47,772 nt of DNA from Patescibacteria group bacterium (GCA_024277435.1 JAJRVJ010000017.1:1-47772), one strand, 5' to 3'. Shown: positions 8,576 through 16,651, counted from the stretch's first letter. Notes: generated from the sequence alone by a model not told the origin. Translations and numbers: made by a program.

Positions 8576-8612
8576 ACTATAGCATATTATTTTTTGAAGA
8601 ACAACATACAAT
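8576..8612. promoter_or_regulatory. Divergent pdxS/mnmA promoter region
   Basis: For pdxS (minus) the strand reads TGCTATAGT, an extended -10, with the hexamer at 8581-8576 and about 26 bases before the ATG. For mnmA (plus), TACAAT at 8607-8612 lies 4 bases before ATG 8617, which would make mnmA leaderless. No convincing -35 box is seen for either. The assignment is by pattern only. Confidence 0.4.
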
Positions 8613-8616
8613 ATAT

Positions 8617-9714
8617 ATGAAAATCGCAGTTGCTATGAGCGGGGGAGTGGATTCCGCTGTTTCTGCCGCCATCTTAAAAAAACAAGGCCACGAAGTGGAG
8701 GGTTTTTTTATGAAGAACTGGTCTGATGAGGCGGAGGCAGCCTACCGTAAAACTCACGATGGAAAGTTACCTGGGCAATCGGAATGTCCGTGGATTGAAG
8801 ATTTACAAGATGTAGAGAAGATTTGTGCAGCGTTGGATATTCCATTTCAGAGTTTTAATTTTGAAAAAGAATACAGAGAAAAAGTATTCCAATATTTTTT
8901 AGCTGAATATCAGCAGGGGCGTACTCCTAATCCAGATATTTTGTGTAATACAGAGATAAAATTTAAATCCTTTCTTAAGCGCACCATGAAAATGGGCTTT
9001 GATAAGGTGGCTACAGGTCATTACTCTCAGGTACATGAACAATCCGACGGGAGATATACGTTAGAACGCGGAGCTGATCCAAACAAAGATCAATCCTATT
9101 TTATTTACCACCTTAATCAAGATCAGTTATCGAAGTCACTCTTTCCTATTGGCCATCTACAAAAACCACAAGTACGTGAGCTGGCAGAAAAATTCAAACT
9201 GCCAGTTGCTACAAAAAAAGATAGCCAAGGATTATGTTTTGTTGGAGAAATAGATTTTCCTACATTTCTTGAGCATTATATTCCGCATAAGCCAGGTCCA
9301 ATGATTACCGTTGAGGGTGAAAATATGGGTGAGCATAAGGGCTTGGAGTACTATACGATGGGACAGCGCTATGGCTTGAATATTGGTGGTACGGGGCCGT
9401 ATTTTGTAGTTGATAAGCGTTTGGAGGACAACACTCTCATTATTTGCCAAGGCGCTGACCATCCTAGTTTATTATCGAAATGGTTTACTATAGAAACTTC
9501 TCATTGGATTTCAGGAGAGCAACCAGCAGAGAAATTTGAATGCACTGTAAAAGTGCGGTATCGCTCGCCAGATGTACCCTGCACTGTTGAAGGTGATACA
9601 GTTACTTTGCATAACCCTGAGCGCTCCGTAACACCTGGTCAGTTTGCAGTATTTTATGACGGTGACGTGATATTAGGTGGCGCAATTATTAATTCTAGAG
9701 AATTAAACATATAG
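8617..9714 (+). CDS. mnmA: tRNA-uridine 2-sulfurtransferase
   Basis: Installs the 2-thio group on U34 of Lys, Glu and Gln tRNAs, using ATP to adenylate the base and a cysteine persulfide as sulfur source. The 365 residues have the PP-loop SGGVDS (8-13), the FMKNW strand, PNPDILCNTEIKF with the first catalytic Cys (near 110), a KDQSYFIYHL segment, and SQGLCFVGEIDF with the second Cys (near 207). The C-terminal barrel (VRYRSPDVPC, GQFAVFYDGD) is present. It appears complete and monocistronic, ending before a bidirectional terminator. Confidence 0.96.
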   Translation: MKIAVAMSGGVDSAVSAAILKKQGHEVEGFFMKNWSDEAEAAYRKTHDGKLPGQSECPWIEDLQDVEKICAALDIPFQSFNFEKEYREKVFQYFLAEYQQGRTPNPDILCNTEIKFKSFLKRTMKMGFDKVATGHYSQVHEQSDGRYTLERGADPNKDQSYFIYHLNQDQLSKSLFPIGHLQKPQVRELAEKFKLPVATKKDSQGLCFVGEIDFPTFLEHYIPHKPGPMITVEGENMGEHKGLEYYTMGQRYGLNIGGTGPYFVVDKRLEDNTLIICQGADHPSLLSKWFTIETSHWISGEQPAEKFECTVKVRYRSPDVPCTVEGDTVTLHNPERSVTPGQFAVFYDGDVILGGAIINSRELNI

Positions 9715-9733
9715 ATCTTGTTTCTAGTAAATA

Positions 9734-9764
9734 AAAAAGACACCCAACGAAAGAGTGTCTTTTT
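9734..9764. terminator. Bidirectional Rho-independent terminator
   Basis: A perfect 10-base stem AAAAAGACAC / GTGTCTTTTT encloses an 11-base loop. It has T-runs on both strands and lies in the 63-base gap between the convergent mnmA and lipoprotein genes. It is the clearest intrinsic terminator in the window. Confidence 0.85.
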
Positions 9765-9777
9765 AGATACTGTTGTA

Positions 9778-10362
9778 TTAGCTTTGTAGCTGATACTGAG
9801 CGATAAATTCTCCTTGAATTGATGATCCATATGTATCTTCAGATCGTACTTCACCGCATACGTAATCTTCTCCTACGTAAGTTAATTCAACTTCATCCTC
9901 TTCATTGAATACAGCTCCTGCTAAGTCAATTGTTGAGATATTAAATTCTGAAACTTGCAGCTCGGCTTCATCAGCCTTTGTGTATACGCCCGTAGTAAAT
10001 CCGTCTTCACCAATAGCATCTAACTTAATAACAGTAAGTACATCTGTTTCTTCGTAGGTGTGTCCATAAATACTCTGTGGATCAACTTCATAGTTAGCAA
10101 ATACGAGGTTAGCTCCAGTTGTTCCCCAATCTACAAAATATGATTGTTCGTGTGATACCTCTACTGTTCCTGCCTCATCAGATTTTACAGTAAGGCTATT
10201 GTTAACTGGACAGCCTTCCGGCACATCTTTTACTGTAGCGGTTACTTCAGCTACTGGATCCGTAGTGACTTCAGTATTTGTGGTGTTTGTGGCTTGCGTG
10301 CAACCGGCCAGTAATAAAGTGCTGGCCGCTAATCCTAAAAATAGGGAACGTGTTAGGTTCAT
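9778..10362 (-). CDS. Secreted lipoprotein of unknown function
   Basis: A 194-residue protein that starts at MNLTRSLFLGLAASTLLLAGC, a signal peptide ending in a canonical lipobox (LAGC, Cys 21). The track start at 10455 would put 31 unlikely residues before it. After a Thr/Asn-rich linker the mature part is acidic, with mixed beta-type sequence (GEDGFTTGVYTKADEAELQVSEFNISTIDL). It carries two cysteines that could pair (GCPVNN and DYVCGEV). No known domain is recognised. It is convergent with mnmA and divergent from alaS. Confidence 0.75.
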   Translation of the reverse strand: MNLTRSLFLGLAASTLLLAGCTQATNTTNTEVTTDPVAEVTATVKDVPEGCPVNNSLTVKSDEAGTVEVSHEQSYFVDWGTTGANLVFANYEVDPQSIYGHTYEETDVLTVIKLDAIGEDGFTTGVYTKADEAELQVSEFNISTIDLAGAVFNEEDEVELTYVGEDYVCGEVRSEDTYGSSIQGEFIAQYQLQS

Positions 10363-10484
10363 AGTATTTGTTTGTATTAATATTAATAATGCTAACTTTG
10401 ATAAGTTAGGAGGGATAGGTGAATCATAGCGCATTAAATGTCGCTGCGCAATCAATAAAGGTGCTAGACTAGACTGTAAATACC

Positions 10485-10493
10485 TGTTACTAT
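10485..10493 (+). promoter_or_regulatory. Extended -10 element upstream of alaS
   Basis: TGTTACTAT fits the TGn-TAnnnT extended -10 form and ends 9 bases before ATG 10503. The alaS message would therefore start within a few bases of the start codon. No good -35 box is seen. Confidence 0.4.
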
Positions 10494-10502
10494 TTCCACA
10501 TT

Positions 10503-12272
10503 ATGAGTATTACATCCAAGGAAATCCGACAAAAGTACTTAGATTTTTTTTCCGAACAGGGCCATTCCATTATTGGCTCAGCTCCACTAGTTCCAGACAA
10601 CGATCCAACTGTATTGTTTACCACAGCTGGAATGCATCCTTTAGTTCCTTATCTTTTGGGTGAGACGCACCCAGCTGGAGTGCGCATTGCAAACTATCAA
10701 AAATGTATTCGAACAGGTGATATCGAAGAAGTAGGTGATCGGTGGCATCTTACATTTTTTGAGATGCTTGGCAATTGGTCATTAGGTGATTATTTTAAAG
10801 AGGAAGCAATTTCAATGAGTTGGGAGTTTCTTACTTCAGAAAAATGGCTAAATATTCCTATTGATCGTTTGCGTGTTAGTGTGTTTGAGGGTGATGATGA
10901 TGCACCGCGCGATGAAGAGGCGGCTAGCTTATGGAAGGATTTAGGCATGCCAGCAGAGCAGATTTATTATTTTCCTAAATCTGAAAACTGGTGGGGTCCG
11001 GCAGGTGAAACGGGTCCGTGTGGTCCGGATACAGAGATGTTTTACGATACCGGTTTAGCAGATTGCAGTCCGGGGTGCGATCCTAGCTGTTCATGTGGTA
11101 AATATGTAGAGATCTGGAATGATGTATTCATGCAATACAATAAGCAAAGCGATGGCACGTATCCTCCACTTGAACAGAAAAATGTGGATACGGGAATGGG
11201 ATTAGAGCGTATTGTGGCTGTGTTAAATGGTAAAAAAGAGGTGTACACAACCGATTTATTTAAGCCATTGATGGATAAAATTAGTGCGTTAACTGTAAAT
11301 CACGAGGATACTTCAAAGGAAATTATTGCAGATCATATTCGAGCTGCAACCTTCATTATTGCTGATGGAGTTTCTCCATCTAATATGGATCAAGGATATG
11401 TATTGCGGCGGTTACTGCGTCGAGCTATGCGTCATGGACGTAAACTTGGCATCGGAGATTTCTTTCTAGAGGATTTGGCAAAGATCGTAGTGGATCAGTA
11501 TTCAGAATTTTATCCAGAATTAGAAAAGAATAAGTCTGAGATTTATGTTGAAATTGTGGGTGAAGAGGAGAAATTTGCCAAAACACTACGTGATGGTGAG
11601 AAACAATTTGCAAAAATTACCAAACATTTAAAAGCAAACGATACGATGCCAGGCGAGCAAGCCTTTCATTTATTTGATACCTATGGCTTTCCTTTAGAAA
11701 TTACTAAAGAATTAGCTTCTGAGAAGGGGATTGTTGTTGATGAAGATGGATTTGATGAATTCTACAAGCAACATCAGGAATTATCACGGGCTGGTGCGAA
11801 AAAACGCTTTAAAGGTGGTTTAGCCGATGCCTCTTGGGAAACGATTCGTGGACATACCGCTACGCATCTCTTGCAATCTGCATTACGCGTAGTGCTTGGT
11901 GAGCATGTGTTACAGAAAGGTTCAAATATTACTCCAGAGCGCTTACGGTTTGATTTTTCGCATCCAGACAAAATGACAGAAGAGCAAATTAAGGCCACTG
12001 AGGATTTGGTAAATGAAAAAATCCAAGAAGGTATTGATGTGCATTATGAAATCATGAGTATACAAGATGCATTAGATATGGGTGCTATTGGTTTATTTGA
12101 TGATAAATATGCAGAAAAAGTGAAGGTATATATTATGGGTGAGTTTTCAAAAGAATTTTGTGGCGGACCTCATGTAAATAACACTAAAGAGGTTGGTAAA
12201 TTTCGCATCGTAAAAGAAAAAGCGTCCTCATCTGGAGTGCGTCGTATCAAAGCAGTAGTAGAAGAAGCATAA
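10503..12272 (+). CDS. alaS: Alanyl-tRNA synthetase, minimal form
   Basis: Charges tRNA-Ala. The class II catalytic core spans about residues 1-240 (FTTAGMHPLVPYL, TFFEMLGNWSLGDYFK, GPCGPDTEMFYDTG, DTGMGLERI). The tRNA-recognition helical domain continues to about 440. The editing half shows GHTATHLLQSAL (zinc HxxxH, near 450) and EFCGGPHVNNT (Cys/His ligands, near 548), followed by FRIVKEKASSSGVRRI. At 589 residues it is far below the usual 850-880: the DHHA1 and C-Ala domains are missing. The glycine-rich barrel normally found between the helical domain and HxxxH (the FYAESGGQ region) is also absent, since FKGG leads almost directly to GHTATH. Catalysis looks intact. Confidence 0.95.
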   Translation: MSITSKEIRQKYLDFFSEQGHSIIGSAPLVPDNDPTVLFTTAGMHPLVPYLLGETHPAGVRIANYQKCIRTGDIEEVGDRWHLTFFEMLGNWSLGDYFKEEAISMSWEFLTSEKWLNIPIDRLRVSVFEGDDDAPRDEEAASLWKDLGMPAEQIYYFPKSENWWGPAGETGPCGPDTEMFYDTGLADCSPGCDPSCSCGKYVEIWNDVFMQYNKQSDGTYPPLEQKNVDTGMGLERIVAVLNGKKEVYTTDLFKPLMDKISALTVNHEDTSKEIIADHIRAATFIIADGVSPSNMDQGYVLRRLLRRAMRHGRKLGIGDFFLEDLAKIVVDQYSEFYPELEKNKSEIYVEIVGEEEKFAKTLRDGEKQFAKITKHLKANDTMPGEQAFHLFDTYGFPLEITKELASEKGIVVDEDGFDEFYKQHQELSRAGAKKRFKGGLADASWETIRGHTATHLLQSALRVVLGEHVLQKGSNITPERLRFDFSHPDKMTEEQIKATEDLVNEKIQEGIDVHYEIMSIQDALDMGAIGLFDDKYAEKVKVYIMGEFSKEFCGGPHVNNTKEVGKFRIVKEKASSSGVRRIKAVVEEA

Positions 12273-12481
12273 TGGAAACGAAAGACAGCAACGGAAACGT
12301 ACTTACTAGCGGTGATTCTGTGCAAGTAATTAAAGATCTTAAAGTAAAGGGCTCTTCTATTAATCTTAAGCGTGGGCAAGTGCTCAAAAATATTAAGCTT
12401 ACCGATGACTCTGGATTAGTTGAGTGTAGAGAAGGTAAAAAAACTATGATTCTAAAGACCGAGTTTCTCAAAAAGCGCTAG
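12272..12481 (+). CDS. PhnA/YjdM C-terminal domain protein
   Basis: A 69-residue protein, METKDSNGNVLTSGDSVQVIKDLKVKGSS..., that matches the C-terminal KOW/SH3-like domain of PhnA/YjdM proteins (DSNGNxLxxGDxVxVIKDLKVKG). The N-terminal zinc ribbon of full-length family members (about 110 residues) is absent. Despite the old phosphonate name, the family's function is poorly known. Its ATG shares one base with the alaS stop (TAATG), so it is translationally coupled to alaS. Confidence 0.8.
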   Translation: METKDSNGNVLTSGDSVQVIKDLKVKGSSINLKRGQVLKNIKLTDDSGLVECREGKKTMILKTEFLKKR

Positions 12482-12487
12482 TAGTTC

Positions 12488-12733
12488 ATGGAAGAGATAT
12501 TTGGAACATATTATGGATTAGATTGGGTTGCAATGATTACGTCATTGTTGTTTATCTATTACATCGGCAATAAAAAACGGTTTGCATTCTTATTTGGTTT
12601 GGTTGCGGCAGTGGCTTGGATATTCGCCAATTCAATCGCTCACCTCTGGGCCGGAACACTCTTGAATTGTATATTAATAATCCTCTATATTCGCGGCTAT
12701 ATTAAATGGGGTAGGGAAGATAGTAAGAAATAG
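12488..12733 (+). CDS. Small membrane protein, PnuC-like fragment or similar
   Basis: An 81-residue hydrophobic protein with about three transmembrane segments: WVAMITSLLFIYYIG, FAFLFGLVAAVAWIFANSIA and LLNCILIILYIRGYIKW. The YIGNKKRFAFLFGL and ILIILYIRGYIKW parts recall small proteins related to half of the PnuC (nicotinamide riboside transporter) fold, but it is too short to be a full transporter. It starts 7 bases after the PhnA-like gene and likely ends the alaS transcription unit. Function unknown. Confidence 0.6.
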   Translation: MEEIFGTYYGLDWVAMITSLLFIYYIGNKKRFAFLFGLVAAVAWIFANSIAHLWAGTLLNCILIILYIRGYIKWGREDSKK

Positions 12734-12766
12734 CATTACTTATCCACAGTTTTTTAGGGTGGTGAA

Positions 12767-12795
12767 TTGACACGAATTGTTATTGCTCGTATAAT
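12767..12795 (+). promoter_or_regulatory. Consensus sigma-70 promoter of the ribosomal operon
   Basis: TTGACA (12767-12772), a 17-base spacer and TATAAT (12790-12795) make a perfect consensus promoter, the best in the window. It drives infA-rpmJ-rpsM-rpsK-rpsD-rpoA-rplQ-rplM-rpsI. Predicted start is near 12802, leaving a leader of about 97 bases. A second TTGACA at 12837-12842 has no -10 at the right distance. Confidence 0.88.
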
Positions 12796-12860
12796 ATCGC
12801 TTGCTGTCTGAATTACTAGAACTAGACATAGACAAGTTGACAAATTACCTAACATTCGCC

Positions 12861-12897
12861 AAATCTGAGCGTTTCCGCTTACGATTTAGGCTTTTTT
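12861..12897 (+). promoter_or_regulatory. Hairpin plus T6 run in the infA leader (attenuator-like)
   Basis: AAATC...GATTT enclose an inner GCG-TTTC-CGC stem. AGGC and six T residues follow, ending one base before ATG 12899. It has the form of a weak intrinsic terminator or translation-blocking hairpin placed at the start of the ribosomal operon. Autoregulation by a ribosomal protein is a possibility. It is not a recognised riboswitch. Confidence 0.4.
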
Positions 12898-12898
12898 G

Positions 12899-13159
12899 AT
12901 GGCTAAACCACAACAACAAAAGAAGAAACGATCTCAACCTCGCTCTAGTAAGAAGGGTTTTGTTGAGGTGAAGGGTGAAGTTACGGAATTGTTGCCAAAC
13001 GCAATGTGTCGGGTAACGTTGGAAAATGGCCATGAGGTATTAGGTATTTTATCTGGCAAAATGAAGATGTTTAAGATCAAAGTGATGCCAGGGGACACCG
13101 TTACACTGGAAATGACCCCGTACGATCTTACAAAGGGTCGAATAATTTTTAGAAGCTAA
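12899..13159 (+). CDS. infA: Translation initiation factor IF-1
   Basis: An 86-residue S1/OB-fold protein that binds the 30S A site during initiation. The core [59 protein letters not shown] matches the family closely. A basic Gln/Lys-rich N-terminal extension of about 20 residues is extra compared with the usual 72-residue protein. The track begins at TTG 12896; ATG 12899 (MAKPQQQ) is the better start. It is the first gene of the ribosomal operon. Confidence 0.95.
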   Translation: MAKPQQQKKKRSQPRSSKKGFVEVKGEVTELLPNAMCRVTLENGHEVLGILSGKMKMFKIKVMPGDTVTLEMTPYDLTKGRIIFRS

Positions 13160-13175
13160 ATAACACGAAACGTAA

Positions 13176-13289
13176 ATGAAAGTTCAATCTTCAGCAAAAG
13201 CACGATGCAAAAACTGTCGAGTGATACGTCGAAAACGACGCGTTCATGTTATTTGTAAAACAGCTAAACATAAACAACGACAAGGATAA
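13176..13289 (+). CDS. rpmJ: Ribosomal protein bL36
   Basis: Missed by the ORF track for its size. The 37 codons read [37 protein letters not shown]. This is the zinc-ribbon L36 with its C-x2-C...C-x4-H ligands (CKNC, C27, H32). It sits between infA and rpsM, its standard place. Its tail AAGGATAATAT before ATG 13293 supplies a Shine-Dalgarno-like AAGGA for rpsM. Confidence 0.95.
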   Translation: MKVQSSAKARCKNCRVIRRKRRVHVICKTAKHKQRQG

Positions 13290-13292
13290 TAT

Positions 13293-13685
13293 ATGGCTAC
13301 ACGCATTTCAGGAGTTTCACTACCAAATAAACGATTAGAAATCGCTCTTACCTATATTTATGGAATTGGTTTGTCTCGTTCAAAAGCAATTTTGAAAGCA
13401 ACTGGTGTAGATGTAAATATTCGGGCTAATGATCTTACCGAGGAGGATGCAAGTCTTATCCGTAAGGAAATTGATAAAGGTGATTATCCTATTGAAGGTG
13501 ATTTACGTCGTGAAGTGCTTTCAAATATTAAACGTTTGAAAGAAATTAGTAGTTACAGAGGTACGCGTCATCAGAAGCATTTACCGTCTCGTGGGCAAAG
13601 TACAAAAACAAATGGCCGCACAGTTCGCGGAAATGTACGTCGCACAATGGGATCAGGACGAACTGGCGCAGCTCAAAAGACATAA
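13293..13685 (+). CDS. rpsM: Ribosomal protein uS13
   Basis: 30S head protein that contacts the P-site tRNA and the 50S bridge. The 130 residues begin [34 protein letters not shown] and contain the [22 protein letters not shown] motif and a basic C-terminal tail ([15 protein letters not shown]) that reaches the decoding centre. Complete and in the standard order before rpsK. Confidence 0.96.
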   Translation: MATRISGVSLPNKRLEIALTYIYGIGLSRSKAILKATGVDVNIRANDLTEEDASLIRKEIDKGDYPIEGDLRREVLSNIKRLKEISSYRGTRHQKHLPSRGQSTKTNGRTVRGNVRRTMGSGRTGAAQKT

Positions 13686-13710
13686 TTAAAAAAAGATTCG
13701 ATTTATATTC

Positions 13711-14094
13711 ATGGCTGAAGTAAAGAAAAAACGAAAGAAGCGACCGCACGTAAGTAAAGGTATTATTCACGTGCACGCAACGTATAATAATACGATTATT
13801 ACGTTTACTGATGAAAAAGGTAACGCACTTGCACAAGGAAGCGCTGGTCGTTATGGATTTAAGGGTCCTAAAAAAGCTACTCCGTATGCAGCTGGAGTTG
13901 TTGTTCGTGAAACATCTGAGCTTATCAAGGATCTTGGAATGAAAGATGTTGATGTACACATTAAGGGAATTGGTAGTGGTCGTGATGGTGCGCTTCGAGC
14001 AATTAATGGGGCTGGATATAATATTACTAAAATTGTAGATCTAACACCGATTCCACATAACGGATGTCGGGCTAAGAAACCTCGTCGAGTATAA
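13711..14094 (+). CDS. rpsK: Ribosomal protein uS11
   Basis: 30S platform protein. The 127 residues show HVHATYNNTIITFTDEKGN, SAGRYGFKGPKKATPYAAGV, DVHIKGIGSGRDGALRAI and the C-terminal TPIPHNGCRAKKPRRV. The N-terminus is unusually lysine-rich (EVKKKRKKRP). It is the third ribosomal gene of the operon, 25 bases after rpsM. Confidence 0.96.
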   Translation: MAEVKKKRKKRPHVSKGIIHVHATYNNTIITFTDEKGNALAQGSAGRYGFKGPKKATPYAAGVVVRETSELIKDLGMKDVDVHIKGIGSGRDGALRAINGAGYNITKIVDLTPIPHNGCRAKKPRRV

Positions 14095-14100
14095 TATATT

Positions 14101-14700
14101 ATGGGAAGAAATTTGCAACCAAAATGGAAACGTTATCGTCGGCTTGGATTACCAGTGCCGGGCGGAAAGTCGAATCGTAATTATGCTCCAGGACAGCATG
14201 GTAATAAACGTCGTCCACGATTGACTGAATACGGATTACAGTTACGTGAAAAGCAGAAGGCCAAGTTGTTTTATGGAGTAATGGAAAAACAATTTAGTAA
14301 TTACTATTTGAAAGCAAGTAGTCAAGAGGGTAATACAGGAGATTTGCTATTGGGCTTACTAGAACGTCGATTAGATAATGTTGTTTATCGGGCTGGATTT
14401 GCGGCAACGCGTAGTCAGGCACGACAACTTGTAAGTCATGGGCATCTTATGGTGAATGGTACTCGCTGTGATATTCCATCTCGTCAAATGAAAATAGGAG
14501 ATATTGTTACAGTGCGTGAGAAAAGCTTAAAAACAGAATACTTTAAGGAATTACCGAATGACATGAAGCTGCGTGAAGTTCCAGAGTGGCTTGATATGAG
14601 CACTGAACAATTATCTATTAAGATACAGGCTTTACCAAAATCAACTGATGCAGAACAAGCAATTACAGTTAACTTAATCGTTGAATTCTATTCACGTTAA
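14101..14700 (+). CDS. rpsD: Ribosomal protein uS4
   Basis: Primary 16S-binding assembly protein of the 30S body. The 199 residues include [14 protein letters not shown], the [11 protein letters not shown] segment, [37 protein letters not shown] (S4 RNA-binding domain) and a C-terminal [12 protein letters not shown]. The N-terminus has no zinc-binding cysteines, so it is the zinc-independent form. In other bacteria S4 often represses its own operon; that could apply here but no target is identified. Confidence 0.96.
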   Translation: MGRNLQPKWKRYRRLGLPVPGGKSNRNYAPGQHGNKRRPRLTEYGLQLREKQKAKLFYGVMEKQFSNYYLKASSQEGNTGDLLLGLLERRLDNVVYRAGFAATRSQARQLVSHGHLMVNGTRCDIPSRQMKIGDIVTVREKSLKTEYFKELPNDMKLREVPEWLDMSTEQLSIKIQALPKSTDAEQAITVNLIVEFYSR

Positions 14701-14724
14701 CTAATTAACCAATATCCTAGAAAT

Positions 14725-15486
14725 ATGGAGATTCATTTACCAAGCCAAATTCAATCAAACCCAGAGGGCGATAATCGCGCTGTATTTACGATTTCTCCAT
14801 GCTATCCAGGGTACGGTACTACACTTGGAAATGCATTACGACGCGTATTGCTTTCATCATTGCCTGGGGCAGCGATCACAGCTGTTCGTATTAAAGGCGC
14901 TGACCATGAATTTTCAACTATAGAACATGTAAAGGAAGATGTTGTAGAAATTTTACTTAACTTAAAACAGGTGCGTATTAAAATGCATACTGATGAACAA
15001 GTTGAATTAACGTTAAAAGTATCAGGAAAGAAAAAGATCACCGCAAAGGATTTTGAAAAAAATAGTGATGTTGAAATTGTTAGTCTAGATTCACATATTG
15101 CAACAGTTACCGATGATAAAAAGGATTTTGAAATGACTGTTGTGGTGGAAACTGGTCGTGGTTACGTTCCGGTAGAAGCGCGAGAGCATGAAAAAATGGA
15201 AATTGGTTACATGGCTATTGATGCAGTGTATACACCAGTACGTAATGTAAATTTCAAGACTGAGCATGTACGTGTAGAACAGATGACTAACTACGATAAA
15301 TTGATGCTTGATATTACCACCGATGGTTCTATGTCTCCAGATGAAGCGGTTGAGCAAGCTAGTCAATTATTAGTAGAGCATTTTGCATTAATTGGTAATG
15401 CTGTAACTGCTGAGGGTTCTGCTGATGAAAGTAAGGATACAGAAGAGGTAGTTGAAGAAGAGATTACTGAAGAATCCGCAGAGTAA
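14725..15486 (+). CDS. rpoA: RNA polymerase alpha subunit lacking the C-terminal domain
   Basis: The N-terminal dimerisation and assembly domain is intact: GYGTTLGNALRRVLLSSLPGAAITAVRIKG, EFSTIEHVKEDVVEILLNLK, GRGYVPVEARE and YDKLMLDITTDGSMSPDEAVEQASQLLVEHF. The protein ends at residue 253 with an acidic Glu/Thr tail. The flexible linker and CTD (about 80 residues in ordinary alpha subunits of 310-330) are missing. The next gene begins 35 bases later, so no CTD is encoded downstream. Without it, UP-element binding and most alpha-mediated activator contacts should be absent. Confidence 0.95.
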   Translation: MEIHLPSQIQSNPEGDNRAVFTISPCYPGYGTTLGNALRRVLLSSLPGAAITAVRIKGADHEFSTIEHVKEDVVEILLNLKQVRIKMHTDEQVELTLKVSGKKKITAKDFEKNSDVEIVSLDSHIATVTDDKKDFEMTVVVETGRGYVPVEAREHEKMEIGYMAIDAVYTPVRNVNFKTEHVRVEQMTNYDKLMLDITTDGSMSPDEAVEQASQLLVEHFALIGNAVTAEGSADESKDTEEVVEEEITEESAE

Positions 15487-15520
15487 TATATTCATTAAGA
15501 TAGATTGATTAAAAGGAATT

Positions 15521-15868
15521 ATGCGTCATAGTAAGAACACAAAAGTATTTGATCGAAAGAAGGCTGCGCGCGTTGCTATGATGCGAAGTTTAGCTATTAG
15601 TCTTATTGATAAAAAACGCATTACTACTACAGAGGCTAAGGCAAAGTATTTACGTACCTATATTGAACCTCTTGTTACAAAAGCTCGAGTTGGTGATTTA
15701 GCAGCGAGACGCCAATTGATGAAGGTACTAAATAACGAAAATGCTGTTAAGCAGATTATTGAACTTGCTCCTGAATATAAAGATCGACCAGGCGGTTATA
15801 CGCGTATTACACGACTAGGAGAGCGTACTGGCGATGGAGCGGTAGTTGCATTGATTGAATTTATCTAA
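15521..15868 (+). CDS. rplQ: Ribosomal protein bL17
   Basis: 50S exit-tunnel protein. The 115 residues start MRHSKNTKVFDRKKAARVAMMRSLAISLIDKKRITTTEAKAKYLRTYIEPLVTKAR and end with RPGGYTRITRLGERTGDGAVVALIEFI, matching the family. It has a visible Shine-Dalgarno-like AAAAGGA just before the ATG. Usual position after rpoA. Confidence 0.95.
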   Translation: MRHSKNTKVFDRKKAARVAMMRSLAISLIDKKRITTTEAKAKYLRTYIEPLVTKARVGDLAARRQLMKVLNNENAVKQIIELAPEYKDRPGGYTRITRLGERTGDGAVVALIEFI

Positions 15869-15881
15869 TATCATCGATAGT

Positions 15882-16232
15882 ATGACACAGACACAACGCG
15901 AAACACATGTAATAGACGCTACCGGTAAAGTGCCAGGACGGCTTTCTACTGAGGTAGTAAAATTACTTATGGGTAAGCACAAAACTAGCTATGAACCACA
16001 TATTGATGCTGGAGATATTGTTATCATTGAAAATGTTGATTACATGAAGGTAACTATCAAGAAGCTTGATGATATAATATATTATTCTCATTCCGGATAT
16101 CCAGGCGGATTAAAAGAAAAGAGAGCGAAAGAAGTAACTCGTGAAGATATGTTTCGCAATACTATTTATAATATGTTACCCAAGAATAAATTACGTGCTC
16201 GCATGCTTAAACGACTAAAGTTCTCTAACTAA
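15882..16232 (+). CDS. rplM: Ribosomal protein uL13
   Basis: Early 50S assembly protein. The track starts at 15855 inside rplQ; ATG 15882 (MTQTQRETHVIDATGKVPGRL) fits the family start and lies 13 bases after the rplQ stop. The resulting 116 residues show LMGKHKTSYEPHIDAGDIVIIENVD and YYSHSGYPGGLK with MLPKNKLRARMLKRLKF. It stops about 20 residues earlier than the typical 142-residue protein. The stop shares a base with the rpsI start. Confidence 0.94.
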   Translation: MTQTQRETHVIDATGKVPGRLSTEVVKLLMGKHKTSYEPHIDAGDIVIIENVDYMKVTIKKLDDIIYYSHSGYPGGLKEKRAKEVTREDMFRNTIYNMLPKNKLRARMLKRLKFSN

Positions 16233-16639
16233 TGGCTGATACTAAAAAACTACCATACATCTATGCAGTAGGACGTCGCAAGACGGCTGTTGCCCGTGTG
16301 CGCTATTATAAAAAAGGCGAAGGCGAAATTGAAGTAAATGGTCAACCATTCGATCAATATTTTGATACAAAAGAAATGCACTCAATTGTGAAGAGTCCAT
16401 TAAAGTTAGCGAATATGTTAGAGGAAGGAAAAATTACTATTCGAGTCGTTGGCGGTGGAAAGAAATCTCAATCAGAAAGTGTACGCCTGGGTATTGCTAG
16501 AGCGTTACTAAAATTGAATGAAGACTTACGACAGACGTTTAAAGAATCTGGATATTTGACTCGTGATTCACGTAAGAAGGAGAGGAAGAAGCCTGGTTTA
16601 AAGCGTGCGCGTCGTGCACCACAATGGTCTAAACGTTAA
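16232..16639 (+). CDS. rpsI: Ribosomal protein uS9
   Basis: 30S head protein whose C-terminal tail touches the P-site tRNA. The 135 residues include YAVGRRKTAVARVRYYKKGEGEIEVNGQPFDQYF, RVVGGGKKSQSESVRLGIARAL and the ending KKPGLKRARRAPQWSKR, with the conserved final Lys-Arg. Translationally coupled to rplM by TAATG. Last ribosomal gene of the operon; no clear terminator separates it from the next gene. Confidence 0.96.
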   Translation: MADTKKLPYIYAVGRRKTAVARVRYYKKGEGEIEVNGQPFDQYFDTKEMHSIVKSPLKLANMLEEGKITIRVVGGGKKSQSESVRLGIARALLKLNEDLRQTFKESGYLTRDSRKKERKKPGLKRARRAPQWSKR

Positions 16640-16651
16640 TAGAGAGGCTAC

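Noticed and set aside
12740-12748. Exact DnaA box TTATCCACA upstream of the ribosomal promoter
   Set aside because: It is a single box without a cluster, AT-rich unwinding region or dnaA/dnaN neighbours. One hit in 48 kb is close to chance, so no origin is called.
13546-13959. 137-residue minus-strand ORF
   Set aside because: It is antisense to rpsM and rpsK; both plus-strand genes are certain.
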